Of a stretch of DNA of 64,000 bases, positions 1 through 8,376 are shown one piece after another. Origin of the DNA: Clostridiales bacterium (lineage in GTDB: Bacteria > Bacillota > Clostridia > Oscillospirales > Oscillospiraceae); assembly GCA_022786995.1 (NCBI GenBank), contig JALFUW010000012.1, positions 28,950-92,949 on the forward strand. The letters run 5' to 3'. Both the position numbers and the translations under genes were made by a program. Below the pieces are notes generated by a model. The model was given only the letters and a program-made list of their open reading frames with translations, did not search any database and was not told the origin of the DNA. Each line of letters begins with the position of its first letter. The stretch's first letter is position 1.

Positions 1-272
1 CGGTAGTAGAAGGTGATGTCGATGCAATAGTGGTTCCGATCAAAAGCCACCGGCTCTACATCAATGTAAGTGTGGATCAGCTCCGCACTGCGAACCCGGA
101 CGTTGGCGGCGCTGTCCAGAAGCTGCTGAGAGCCGCAGGTCAGATATACCCGCAGGTCTTCGATGCAGTCCTTGTCGCGGCAGGAGTCGGTGATCTTGCG
201 GACGTGAACAGACATGGTCTGGTTCGGATCGCAGGCGTCAAGGGTCTGCGTTTCCCGGCATTGGTCTGACAT
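1..272 (-). CDS. Conserved hypothetical protein, partial (3' end off window)
   Basis: This gene reads off the left edge, with 90 codons visible. The start ATG at 272-270 has a clear SD (GGGAGG) 8 nt upstream. The visible protein is hydrophilic, with paired cysteines (CRDKDCIEDLRVYL) and a later stretch ending IDVEPVAFDRNHYCIDITFYY. I recognise this pattern from a widespread uncharacterised clostridial protein family, but no function is known to me. The C-terminus is missing. It lies downstream of galM on the same strand, separated from it by a terminator, so it is probably transcribed on its own. Confidence 0.7.
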   Translation of the reverse strand, partial: MSDQCRETQTLDACDPNQTMSVHVRKITDSCRDKDCIEDLRVYLTCGSQQLLDSAANVRVRSAELIHTYIDVEPVAFDRNHYCIDITFYY

Positions 273-346
273 GGAAATAACCTCCCAGAATCAAAATAAG
301 CATACGCTTATAGGACAGTTTATGCGTACAAAGCCAGGAAGTGCAT

Positions 347-377
347 AAAAGTGGGGAAGCGCCGTTGACGCTTCCCC
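347..377 (-). terminator. Intrinsic terminator of galM
   Basis: A 9-bp perfect stem (GGGGAAGCG/CGCTTCCCC) follows the galM stop on the minus strand, with a short T run after it (ACTTTTATG). Confidence 0.75.
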
Positions 378-385
378 GTATTGGT

Positions 386-1402
386 TTACCACTGGAAACG
401 ATAGACTGTCTCGCTGCGATAGCGATCCCCGGCCTTGGTGATGGGCTGGGGCCAGTCGGGATGGTGCAGCGCGTCGGGATAAAACTGGGTCTCCAGAGCG
501 ACACCGCTGTTCTTGCCGTAGTACACACCGTCTTTCCCCTGATCGTCCAGGAAATTGCCGGCGTAAAACTGAACACCGGGACAGTCGGTATAGACTGCCA
601 TGCTTCGCCCAGAGACGGGATCGCTCAGCTGAGCGCAGGGGTTGCAGAACACCTCGTAGTTGTGATCGTAGCCGCCCTGAAGCTTCAGACATTCGTAGTC
701 CGCGTGCAGATCCTGGGCGATGGGTTTGGGAACCCGGAAGTCCATGGGAGTGCCCTCGACACTGCGTTTTTCGCCGGTGGGAATGGCCTCGGCGTCATCG
801 GGGTTAAAGAAGCGGGCAGGCAGCGTCAGCACCTGCTCCATAGCGGTGTCAGTGTGCTCGTGGCCCCGGAGGTTGAAGTAGCTGTGGTTGGTCAGGTTGA
901 ACACGGTGTCCTGATCGCAGACCGCGTCATAGGCAATGTGCAGGCCGCCGTCGGCATCCAGGCAGTAGGTGACCCGGATGACAGCGTTGCCAGGGAAGCC
1001 CTGATCGCCGTGGGGGCTGTTCAGTTCCAGCGTGACAGCGGTGTCGGTGTGGGAGACCAGCTTCCACATTCTCTTAAAATAAAGATCGGGGCCGGAGTGC
1101 AGGTTGTTTCCGTTTTCATTGGGGGTCAGCGTATAGTCCTTGCCGTTCAGCCGGAAGGACGCGCCCTGAATGCGATTGGCGTTGCGGCCCACAGTGGCCC
1201 CCAGACAGCCGCCGCCGACGGCGTAGCCGACGCAGTCGTCGCAGCCCAGAACAACATCAGCCAGGCTGCCCGCACTGTCGGGAACCAGCAGGGAAACCAG
1301 CGTGGCGCCGTAGTCGGAGATGCCGGCGGTGATGCCGCCACAGGATATTGTGTACAGGCTTGCTTCCTCGCCGGATGGCAAAATGCCGAAATTTTTTTTC
1401 AC
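386..1402 (-). CDS. galM: Aldose 1-epimerase (mutarotase)
   Basis: The protein has 338 residues and the GalM/aldose epimerase fold signature. It interconverts alpha and beta anomers of hexoses such as galactose and glucose in the cytoplasm. Visible family blocks are GATLVSLLVPD near the N-terminus, the VGRNANRI loop, the catalytic-His regions NNLHSGP and LTNHSYFNL, and a C-terminal GVALETQFYPDALHHPDWP block carrying the usual catalytic Glu. The longest frame begins at an ATG at 1420, but a strong SD (AAAGGAG) lies inside that extension, 8 nt before a GTG at 1402. I therefore start at GTG. The gene stands alone, with its own terminator. Confidence 0.9.
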   Translation of the reverse strand: MKKNFGILPSGEEASLYTISCGGITAGISDYGATLVSLLVPDSAGSLADVVLGCDDCVGYAVGGGCLGATVGRNANRIQGASFRLNGKDYTLTPNENGNNLHSGPDLYFKRMWKLVSHTDTAVTLELNSPHGDQGFPGNAVIRVTYCLDADGGLHIAYDAVCDQDTVFNLTNHSYFNLRGHEHTDTAMEQVLTLPARFFNPDDAEAIPTGEKRSVEGTPMDFRVPKPIAQDLHADYECLKLQGGYDHNYEVFCNPCAQLSDPVSGRSMAVYTDCPGVQFYAGNFLDDQGKDGVYYGKNSGVALETQFYPDALHHPDWPQPITKAGDRYRSETVYRFQW

Positions 1403-1618
1403 GGGAATTGCTCCTTTCATTTTTCGTAGAGAAACGCGCGGGGTTATGTAAAGGCGCTTTTTGAAATTATACTATAATTCGTCACCGATTTCAAACCTTT
1501 CTTTCGAAAAAGCGAGAAAAATGGCAACAATCATCTGACAGGTCGTTTGCTTTTTGCCTTCCAAAAAACGATAACTTTTTCCTGATAAATCATGGATACT
1601 GTATTTTGTGTCTTGGGC

Positions 1619-1646
1619 TTGACAAAACCACAATATATAGTATAAT
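1619..1646 (+). promoter_or_regulatory. Sigma-A promoter of nrdD
   Basis: TTGACA at 1619 and TATAAT at 1641 are separated by 16 nt, about 50 nt upstream of the nrdD start. Both hexamers are perfect. Confidence 0.8.
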
Positions 1647-1696
1647 AAGCCCTGCACAAGCCCCATGACCCATCGAACCCCAAGGAGGAGTACCCT

Positions 1697-3922
1697 ATGA
1701 AAATTATCAAGCGCAACGGCGCGGAAGTCGTTTTTGACATCGACAAAATTATTATGGCTGTTACCAAGGCCAATGAAGCCGCTGACGAATCTGTGCGGAT
1801 GACCCCGCTGCAAATTCAGCGCATTTCCCAGAGCGTGCAGATTTCCTGTGAGGAAATGGGCCGCAGTCCCTCTGTGGAGGAGATTCAGGATCTGGTGGAA
1901 AAGGCGATCATGGCCCATGGTGCCTTCGAGGTTGCCAAGGAGTATATTACCTACCGCTACATTCGTTCTCTGGCCCGCCAGTCCAATACCACCGACGATC
2001 GGATCCTCAGCCTGATCGAGTGCAACAACGAGGAAGTCAAGCAGGAGAACGCCAACAAGAACCCCACCATCAACGCTGTTCAGCGGGACTACATGGCCGG
2101 TGAGGTCAGCAAGGACATCACCCGCCGGATTCTGCTGCCCCCGGAAATCGTGGCGGCTCACGAGGCCGGAATCATCCACTTCCACGATTCCGATTATTAT
2201 GCCCAGCACATGCACAACTGTGATCTGGTGAATCTGGACGATATGCTGCAGAACGGCACCGTGATTTCCGGCACCCTCATCGAGAAGCCCCATTCCTTCT
2301 CCACCGCCTGTAACATTGCCACCCAGATCATCGCGCAGGTGGCTTCCAACCAGTACGGCGGTCAGTCCATCAGCCTTACCCATCTGGCGCCCTTTGTCCA
2401 GATCAGCCGGGAAAAGATCCGCAAGAGCGTGGAAAAGGAAATGGCTGCCTTCGGCATCAACCCCGGTGAGGAGGCCATCAGCAAGGTTGTGGAGGATCGC
2501 CTGCGGGAGGAGGTTCGCCGGGGTGTGCAGACCATCCAGTATCAGGTGGTTACCCTGATGACCACCAACGGACAGGCTCCCTTTATCACTGTGTTCATGT
2601 ACCTCAATGAGGCCAAGAGCGACCAGGAGAAGAAGGATCTGGCCATGATCATCGAGGAGACCCTGCGCCAGCGCTATGAGGGCGTGAAGAATGAGAAGGG
2701 CGTGTGGATCACGCCTGCATTCCCCAAGCTGATCTATGTGCTGGAGGAGGACAACGTCCGGGAGGGCACCCCTTACTTCTATCTGACCCGTCTGGCTGCC
2801 GAGTGCACCGCCAAGCGCATGGTGCCTGACTACATCAGCGAGAAAAAGATGCGCGAGTATAAGCTGTCCAAGGGCGAGACCCCGGGCCACGGCGATGTGT
2901 ACACCTGTATGGGCTGCCGCAGCTTCCTGACCCCGGACCGCTCCGGCAACGGCTGGGACAACATTGCAAACGCCGGCAACTACGAGCCTGGGAAGCCCAA
3001 GTACTACGGCCGGTTCAATCAGGGCGTTGTTACCATCAATCTGGTGGACGCGGCCCTGTCCTCCGGCCGGGATATGACGAAGTTCTGGGAGATTTTTGAG
3101 GAGCGTCTGGAGCTGTGCCACAGGGCACTGCAGTGCCGTCATGAGCGGCTGAAGGGCACCCTGTCCGACGCCGCCCCCATTCTGTGGCAGTACGGCGCGC
3201 TGGCCCGCCTTCCCAAGGGCGAACCCATCGATAAGCTCCTCTACGGCGGCTACTCCACCATCTCTCTGGGCTACGCGGGCCTTTACGAGTGCGTCAAGTA
3301 CATGACCGGCAAATCCCATACCGACGAGGAGGCCAAGCCCTTCGCTCTGGCTGTCATGCAGAAGATGAACGACAAGTGCCTTCAGTGGAAGACCGCGGAG
3401 AACATCGACTACTCCCTCTATGGCACCCCGCTGGAGTCCACCTCCTACAAGTTTGCCAAGTGCCTGCAGAAGCGCTTCGGTGTGATTCCCGGCATCACGG
3501 ACAAGAGCTATATCACCAACTCCTACCACGTCCATGTTTCCGAGGAGATCGACGCCTTCACCAAGCTGTCCTTTGAGGCCCAGTTCCAGCAGCTGTCTCC
3601 CGGCGGCGCCATCAGCTATGTGGAGGTGCCCAATATGCAGCAGAATATCGACGCGGTGCTGGAGCTGATGCAGTACATCTACGAGAACATCATGTACGCA
3701 GAGCTGAACACCAAGTCCGATTACTGTCAGGAATGCGGCTTTGACGGTGAAATCTCCGTTCAGGAGGATACCGACGGCAAGCTCATTTGGGTCTGCCCCC
3801 AGTGCGGCAATACCGACCAGAGCAAGATGAACGTTGCCCGCCGTACCTGCGGCTATATCGGCACCCAGTATTGGAATCAGGGCCGTACCCAGGAGATCAA
3901 GGATCGGGTTTTGCACCTGTAA
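1697..3922 (+). CDS. nrdD: Anaerobic ribonucleoside-triphosphate reductase (class III)
   Basis: This 741-residue enzyme reduces ribonucleoside triphosphates to deoxyribonucleotides without oxygen, using a glycyl radical. The N-terminus (about 1-95, MKIIKRNGAEVVFD) is an ATP-cone allosteric domain and the NrdD barrel follows. Near the C-terminus two CxxC pairs (CQEC about 677, CPQC about 700) form the zinc site, and RRTCGYIG carries the radical glycine at about residue 719. SD AAGGAGGAG precedes the ATG. The activase nrdG is not adjacent and must lie outside the window. The gene is monocistronic, with its own promoter and terminator. Confidence 0.96.
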   Translation: MKIIKRNGAEVVFDIDKIIMAVTKANEAADESVRMTPLQIQRISQSVQISCEEMGRSPSVEEIQDLVEKAIMAHGAFEVAKEYITYRYIRSLARQSNTTDDRILSLIECNNEEVKQENANKNPTINAVQRDYMAGEVSKDITRRILLPPEIVAAHEAGIIHFHDSDYYAQHMHNCDLVNLDDMLQNGTVISGTLIEKPHSFSTACNIATQIIAQVASNQYGGQSISLTHLAPFVQISREKIRKSVEKEMAAFGINPGEEAISKVVEDRLREEVRRGVQTIQYQVVTLMTTNGQAPFITVFMYLNEAKSDQEKKDLAMIIEETLRQRYEGVKNEKGVWITPAFPKLIYVLEEDNVREGTPYFYLTRLAAECTAKRMVPDYISEKKMREYKLSKGETPGHGDVYTCMGCRSFLTPDRSGNGWDNIANAGNYEPGKPKYYGRFNQGVVTINLVDAALSSGRDMTKFWEIFEERLELCHRALQCRHERLKGTLSDAAPILWQYGALARLPKGEPIDKLLYGGYSTISLGYAGLYECVKYMTGKSHTDEEAKPFALAVMQKMNDKCLQWKTAENIDYSLYGTPLESTSYKFAKCLQKRFGVIPGITDKSYITNSYHVHVSEEIDAFTKLSFEAQFQQLSPGGAISYVEVPNMQQNIDAVLELMQYIYENIMYAELNTKSDYCQECGFDGEISVQEDTDGKLIWVCPQCGNTDQSKMNVARRTCGYIGTQYWNQGRTQEIKDRVLHL

Positions 3923-3933
3923 ACGTTTTGCCA

Positions 3934-3968
3934 AAACCATGGAACGATACTCGTTCCATGGTTTTTTT
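3934..3968 (+). terminator. Intrinsic terminator of nrdD
   Basis: A 14-bp perfect stem (AAACCATGGAACGA and its complement) with a 3-nt loop is followed by seven T residues. Confidence 0.92.
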
Positions 3969-4011
3969 ATAGGAAAATGTGTCTTCCCTGCAGGATAGAT
4001 TCGGTTAGCAC

Positions 4012-4040
4012 TTGCGTTTTCGGAAAGAAAAGGCTATAAT
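4012..4040 (+). promoter_or_regulatory. Promoter of the xpaC-telA-ydcF operon
   Basis: TTGCGT and TATAAT are spaced by 17 nt. The predicted transcription start near 4047 rules out the upstream start codons of xpaC and supports the ATG at 4069. Confidence 0.75.
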
Positions 4041-4068
4041 ATGGTCACTAATGAGTGGAGTGGAGCGT

Positions 4069-5298
4069 ATGGCAAACAACAATCAGGATTGGGAAGCGCT
4101 GGGCCGGAATATACAGCAGATCATTGATCAGGCCATCAATTCTCAGGATTATCGAACCTTGAACCAGAACATCACCCGGACGGTGAACCACGCCATCGAT
4201 GTGGGCGGGGAAGCGGTGCGCCGGGCGGTGGACAATGCAGCCCGTGCGGCGGATAATGCGGCCCGGGCTGCGGATAACGCTTCCCGAACGGCGCAGGTCA
4301 GGCAGAAACCGAAGATTATTGAGCAGCCGCAAACCCTGCCTGCGCTCTACGGCACCACCGACGGCAAGACCGCCGTGGGCATCCTAAAAATCGTGGGCGG
4401 AAGCCTGCTGTCCTGCTTTGGCTTTCTGGGCTTTCTGTCCACGGTCATCCTTGCGGCGGTCACCAGCGTGTCCGGGATTCCGGCAATTTTCGGCTTGGCC
4501 GGTCTGGGCTGCGGGGTTGGGCTGATTGTGGGCGGTGTCGGCGGCCTGGACCGGGTGAGCCGGTTTAAGAAATACTGCAAAGCCCTGGGAAGAAATACCC
4601 ACTGTTCCCTGGAACAACTGGCCCGGAGCGTGGGGAAGAACGTGAAATTTGTCCGCAAAGAGCTGGTGAAAATGATCGATGACGGCTACTTTTTGGAGGG
4701 CCATCTGGACGCGGAAGGTAAAAACCTGATCACCAGCCATGAGACCTACCGGCACTACGAGCAGAGCCGACTGGCGCTGGAAGCCAGAAAACAGGAAGAA
4801 AAACGGCTGGAAGCGGAAAAAGAGACGGCAAAATCTGCGGCAGACCCCAGAGTTCGGGAGGTTATGGAGCGGGGCAGCGCCTTCATTGCTGAAATTCGCC
4901 GCTGCAACGATGCCATTCCCGGTGAGGAAATCTCCGGCAAGATTACCCGGATGGAGCTGATCATCCGTCGAATCTTCGAGCGGGCTCAGGCCCACCCGGA
5001 GATCGTACCCGACCTGAAAAAGCTGATGGACTACTACCTGCCCATGACGGTAAAGCTCCTGAACGCCTATGCCGATATGGATGCCCAGCCCGTTCAGGGG
5101 GAAACCATCCGCTCATCCAAGAAGGAGATCGAGGCTACGCTGGACACCCTGAATCTGGCCTTTGAAAAGTTGCTGGATGACCTGTTTGAGGATACCGCCA
5201 TGGACGTATCCAGCGACATTTCCGTACTCAACACCCTGCTTGCCCAGGAGGGGCTGACAGATGACGAGCTTTCTAAACTGAAGAAACGGGAGATATGA
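4069..5298 (+). CDS. xpaC: XpaC-like protein (5-bromo-4-chloroindolyl phosphate hydrolysis family)
   Basis: The protein has 409 residues. An Ala/Arg/Asn-rich stretch near residues 45-75 (repeats of RAADNA) precedes two hydrophobic helices at about 105-165. The C-terminal half is charged and helical, with a coiled coil (ARKQEEKRLEAEKETAKS). The family name comes from a Bacillus phenotype; the biochemical activity is not established. Pairing with telA is the usual arrangement and suggests a joint role in membrane or toxic-anion stress. The start is set at 4069 because the promoter lies just upstream. The frame stays open to 4012, but those starts would lie in or before the promoter. Confidence 0.8.
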   Translation: MANNNQDWEALGRNIQQIIDQAINSQDYRTLNQNITRTVNHAIDVGGEAVRRAVDNAARAADNAARAADNASRTAQVRQKPKIIEQPQTLPALYGTTDGKTAVGILKIVGGSLLSCFGFLGFLSTVILAAVTSVSGIPAIFGLAGLGCGVGLIVGGVGGLDRVSRFKKYCKALGRNTHCSLEQLARSVGKNVKFVRKELVKMIDDGYFLEGHLDAEGKNLITSHETYRHYEQSRLALEARKQEEKRLEAEKETAKSAADPRVREVMERGSAFIAEIRRCNDAIPGEEISGKITRMELIIRRIFERAQAHPEIVPDLKKLMDYYLPMTVKLLNAYADMDAQPVQGETIRSSKKEIEATLDTLNLAFEKLLDDLFEDTAMDVSSDISVLNTLLAQEGLTDDELSKLKKREI

Positions 5299-5300
5299 CT

Positions 5301-6443
5301 ATGAGCACTGAATGGAACAAGGAAACGATTCCCAGCCTGACGCTGGAGCCGGAGCTGGACGATGCCCCGGAGTTGGTTGTGAAAGAGGAGACTGCCCTAC
5401 AGCAGACCCAGCCGGAGACGGTTCTGACTCCCGAGGAACAGAAAATGGTGGATGACTTCGCCGCGAAAATCGACGTGGAGAATACCACCCAGATTTTGCA
5501 GTACGGCGCGGGCACCCAGAAGAAAATGGCGGATTTTTCCGATACCGCGCTGGCAAATGTCCGCACCCAGGACTTAGGAGAAGTGGGAGACCTGATCACA
5601 GGCGTGGTCGGAGAGCTGAAGGGGCTGGATGCCGAGGAGGAGAAGGGTCTGCTGGGCTTCTTCCGCAAGCAGGCGAATAAGCTGGAGGTCATGAAGACCC
5701 GTTACGCCAAGGCGGAAGCCAACGTGGAGAAGATCAGCGACGCTTTGCAGCAGCATCAGGTGCGGCTACTGAAGGATTCTGCGGTTCTCGACAAGATGTA
5801 CGAGCAGAACCTGGCCTATTTCAAGGAGCTGACCATGTACATTCTGGCGGGCAAGCAGAAGCTGGAGCAGGTTCGTTCCACCAAGCTGCGCCAGCTGGAG
5901 GAAACCGCCCAGCGTACCGGCCTTGCCGAGGACGCCCAGGCGGCCCGGGATCTGTCGGAGAAGTGCCTGCGGTTTGAGAAGAAGATTCACGATCTGGAGC
6001 TGACGAGAGCTATTTCCATCCAGACCGCGCCCCAGATCCGCATGATCCAGAATAACGACACCGTGATGGTGGAGAAGATTCAGACCACGCTGGTGAACAC
6101 CATCCCCCTGTGGAAAAACCAGATGGTGCTAGCGCTGGGCATCGCCCACTCCACCGAGGCGGCTCAGGCCCAGCGGCAGGTGACGGATATCACCAATGCG
6201 CTGCTGAAACAGAATGCCGAGAAGCTGCACATGGCCTCTGTGGAAACCGCCAAGGAAGCGGAGCGGGGCATTGTGGATATTGAGACCCTGAAAAAGACCA
6301 ATGCCGAGCTGATTCAGACCCTGGATGACGTCATGAAGATCCAGGCCGACGGCCGGGCAAAGCGTCAGGCTGCGGAAGTGGAAATGGCAAAAATGGAAAA
6401 TGACCTGAAGACCAAGCTTCTTCAGATTCGGAGCGGCAATTGA
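5301..6443 (+). CDS. telA: Toxic anion resistance protein TelA/KlaA family
   Basis: This is a 380-residue soluble protein, almost entirely alpha-helical and rich in coiled coil. It matches the TelA family throughout: IDVENTTQILQYG near the N-terminus, LGEVGDLITGVVGELKGLD, and IPLWKNQMVLALG in the C-terminal half. Family members are linked to tellurite and cell-envelope stress; the mechanism is unknown. The frame overlaps the xpaC stop, but SD GGGAG is 8 nt from ATG 5301 and only 2 nt from ATG 5295, so I use 5301. It is translationally coupled to xpaC and ydcF. Confidence 0.9.
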   Translation: MSTEWNKETIPSLTLEPELDDAPELVVKEETALQQTQPETVLTPEEQKMVDDFAAKIDVENTTQILQYGAGTQKKMADFSDTALANVRTQDLGEVGDLITGVVGELKGLDAEEEKGLLGFFRKQANKLEVMKTRYAKAEANVEKISDALQQHQVRLLKDSAVLDKMYEQNLAYFKELTMYILAGKQKLEQVRSTKLRQLEETAQRTGLAEDAQAARDLSEKCLRFEKKIHDLELTRAISIQTAPQIRMIQNNDTVMVEKIQTTLVNTIPLWKNQMVLALGIAHSTEAAQAQRQVTDITNALLKQNAEKLHMASVETAKEAERGIVDIETLKKTNAELIQTLDDVMKIQADGRAKRQAAEVEMAKMENDLKTKLLQIRSGN

Positions 6444-7351
6444 CGCGGCTGGGTAAGCGGCTGCTGGCCGCGGGGATGCTTCTGTGCGTGCTGGCGGCAG
6501 GCGTTCTGTCGGCAAAAGCGGATACACAGGAGTATCGGCAGCAGCTGCTGAAAACCTACAGCAGTGACCCGGAGAATGCCTGTGCAAGGATTGAAGCGCT
6601 TTTGACGCAGCTGGAAGGGGAGTCCCCCTCCATGGGCGCCATGTGGCGGCAGATCATGTCCGACTGGGACAGGCTGAACCATTCCGGCTTTTCTGCCCGC
6701 CGTAGTCTCCCGGACGATCTTCCGCAGGATGATTCTCTGTGCATTGTGGTGTTCGGCTACGGTCTGAACCGGGACGGCTCCATGAAGCCGGAGCTGTTTG
6801 ACCGCCTGAATGTTGCTCTGCAGGCGGCCCGACAGTATCCCAATGCATACATCGCCGTGACCGGCGGTGAGACCGCGAGGGTGAAGGGCATCTCCGAAGC
6901 GGCGGTTATGGCCATCTGGCTGATGAACAACGACATCTCCGAGGACAGGATCATTCTGGAAAAAAAGTCGCTGAGCACCACGGAAAACGCCAAAAATACC
7001 TGTGCGCTGCTGAATCAGAACTACCCGCGGGTCAGACAGCTGGCGGTGGTGACCAGCGACTACCATATTTCCCTCGCGGCTACGGTTTTGCAGACCGCCT
7101 GCACCTACAGCGCCGCCATGCAGGGAGGCCGGGAGATGAGCGTTGTTGCGGGGGCTTCCTGCGCTGCCTCGACATCGGTTGGCAATGATCTTTCCACCCA
7201 AGCCTGGTGTATCAGCGCCCTGACCGGGACGAAGTGGACAACTGCCAGTTCGGCATCCGCTGTTCAGAAGGAAGCGGGAGAAGATCTGCCGCTTTGGCAG
7301 GAAGAAGAATCGGTTTTCTATGAAGAGAACCTGGACGATTGGTACGAATAA
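6440..7351 (+). CDS. YdcF/SanA-like DUF218 protein with signal peptide
   Basis: The protein has 303 residues. It starts with a TTG that overlaps the telA stop (TTGA), with SD GGAG 6 nt before it. Residues 1-27 form a signal peptide or N-terminal anchor (LLAAGMLLCVLAAGVLSAKA). The DUF218 domain spans about 95-225: IVVFGYGLNRDG, the AYIAVTGGE loop, and VVTSDYHISLAA. DUF218 proteins such as SanA and ElyC act at the envelope, but their substrate is unknown. Being third in the xpaC-telA operon supports an envelope-stress role. The C-terminal 70 residues are low in motifs. Confidence 0.82.
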   Translation: MTRLGKRLLAAGMLLCVLAAGVLSAKADTQEYRQQLLKTYSSDPENACARIEALLTQLEGESPSMGAMWRQIMSDWDRLNHSGFSARRSLPDDLPQDDSLCIVVFGYGLNRDGSMKPELFDRLNVALQAARQYPNAYIAVTGGETARVKGISEAAVMAIWLMNNDISEDRIILEKKSLSTTENAKNTCALLNQNYPRVRQLAVVTSDYHISLAATVLQTACTYSAAMQGGREMSVVAGASCAASTSVGNDLSTQAWCISALTGTKWTTASSASAVQKEAGEDLPLWQEEESVFYEENLDDWYE

Positions 7352-7354
7352 GGA

Positions 7355-7387
7355 AAGCGGACGGTTTTTGTGCCGTCCGCTTTTTGC
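7355..7387 (+). terminator. Terminator between ydcF and the convergent mgtC-like gene
   Basis: The stem AAGCGGACGG/CCGTCCGCTT, with an 8-nt loop, is followed by TTTTT on the plus strand. It sits between the two convergent stops and may serve both. Confidence 0.85.
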
Positions 7388-7388
7388 A

Positions 7389-8063
7389 TTAAAGCTCTTC
7401 CAGATAAACAACGCCGTCCACTGCCCGGATTTTGTCCAGCAATAGCTGGTGGCTCCGTTTGGCTTTGGATTTCAGGGTTACGATAAAGGAGCGAATCCCT
7501 TCTTCGGATACTTCCGTGTGGTCAAGCTGAAAATTGTCGATATCCAGTCCCAACTCCCGAATGCCCCTGATGAAGCTGCCCAGCGTTACAGCGGTGCTCA
7601 GCTCCACATAGATTTCCATGATTCTGGAGTTGCGGTGCATCCGATCATCCCATCGGTGCATCACCGTCAGAACAATATAAATTGCGCAGCCACCCAGCAC
7701 GGCAGCTTCATAAAACCCGATTCCAATGGCAAGCCCCACAGCCGCCGCGGCCCACAGTCCGGCAGCGGTTGTCAGGCCCCGGATCTGATTGCGCTTCGTC
7801 ACCACAATGGTGCCCGCCCCCAGAAAGCCGATGCCGCTGACCACCTGTGAGCCCATCCGCACGGGGTCGCCGGTTCCAAACACCTGATAGATGTATTGGT
7901 TGGTCAGCATAATGAGGCATGCCCCCACGCACACCAGCATATAGGTTCGCAGACCTGCTGGCCGGTTTTTCATGCCCCGCTCCATGCCGATGATGCCGCC
8001 AAGGGCAAAGGCGGCGAGAATGCGTATGAGAATGGAGAGGTAGGTAACTTCCCTGATGACCAT
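7389..8063 (-). CDS. MgtC/SapB family membrane protein
   Basis: The protein has 224 residues and 4-5 membrane helices in the N-terminal 130. Family signatures are ALGGIIGMERG, the RPAGLRTYMLVCVGAC block, GIGFLGAGTI and LTTAAGLWAAAAVGLAIG. A cytoplasmic ACT-like tail follows, ending in DKIRAVDGVVYLEEL. MgtC proteins are tied to growth in low magnesium and to control of ATP synthase in pathogens; the role here is open. The frame is open to 8204, but a promoter at 8098-8126 lies inside that extension, so ATG 8063 is used. The SD there is weak. Confidence 0.88.
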   Translation of the reverse strand: MVIREVTYLSILIRILAAFALGGIIGMERGMKNRPAGLRTYMLVCVGACLIMLTNQYIYQVFGTGDPVRMGSQVVSGIGFLGAGTIVVTKRNQIRGLTTAAGLWAAAAVGLAIGIGFYEAAVLGGCAIYIVLTVMHRWDDRMHRNSRIMEIYVELSTAVTLGSFIRGIRELGLDIDNFQLDHTEVSEEGIRSFIVTLKSKAKRSHQLLLDKIRAVDGVVYLEEL

Positions 8064-8097
8064 ATCAAACACCGGCTTTCTCTTTGAAATTATCATC

Positions 8098-8126
8098 ATT
8101 TTATCATCGGATGAAAACACTGTCAA
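8098..8126 (-). promoter_or_regulatory. Promoter of the mgtC-like gene
   Basis: On the minus strand TTGACA and TAAAAT are spaced by 17 nt. This fixes the gene start downstream at 8063. The stretch from here to the malQ promoter at 8247 is AT-rich and non-coding, and I see no other feature in it. Confidence 0.8.
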
Positions 8127-8246
8127 GCAATCCCGTGCCCAGGTCCCGGCGTTGGTTTCGGGAGGATCAGAATTTGTTAAATTCACTAAAATTAGAGTGA
8201 CCAATTTAGTTATATTGATAATTTGCGGCAGCGGACACGCAAATTG

Positions 8247-8275
8247 TTGACGAATCCCGGAAAACGTACTATACT
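8247..8275 (+). promoter_or_regulatory. Promoter of malQ
   Basis: TTGACG and TATACT are spaced by 17 nt, about 100 nt upstream of the malQ start. Confidence 0.8.
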
Positions 8276-8286
8276 GACGAAGAAGA

Positions 8287-8296
8287 GAAACGTTTC
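8287..8296 (+). promoter_or_regulatory. LacI-type operator at the malQ transcription start
   Basis: GAAACGTTTC is a perfect palindrome with the central CG typical of LacI-family operators. It sits about 12 nt after the -10 box, where a bound repressor would block initiation or early elongation. A LacI-family regulator is encoded at 14621-15610, but nothing in the sequence proves that it binds here. Confidence 0.6.
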
Positions 8297-8376
8297 CAAT
8301 TCTGGTTTGCGAATGGGGAGACGATGCTCGCCGGGACGAACCGTCGTGGTGATTCTGAAAAAAGAGGAGTATTCTT

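Noticed and set aside
1472..3940. 822-residue open frame on the minus strand
   Set aside because: It is the antisense of nrdD, kept open by GC-rich codon bias. Its protein has no motif and no SD, whereas nrdD has every catalytic motif.
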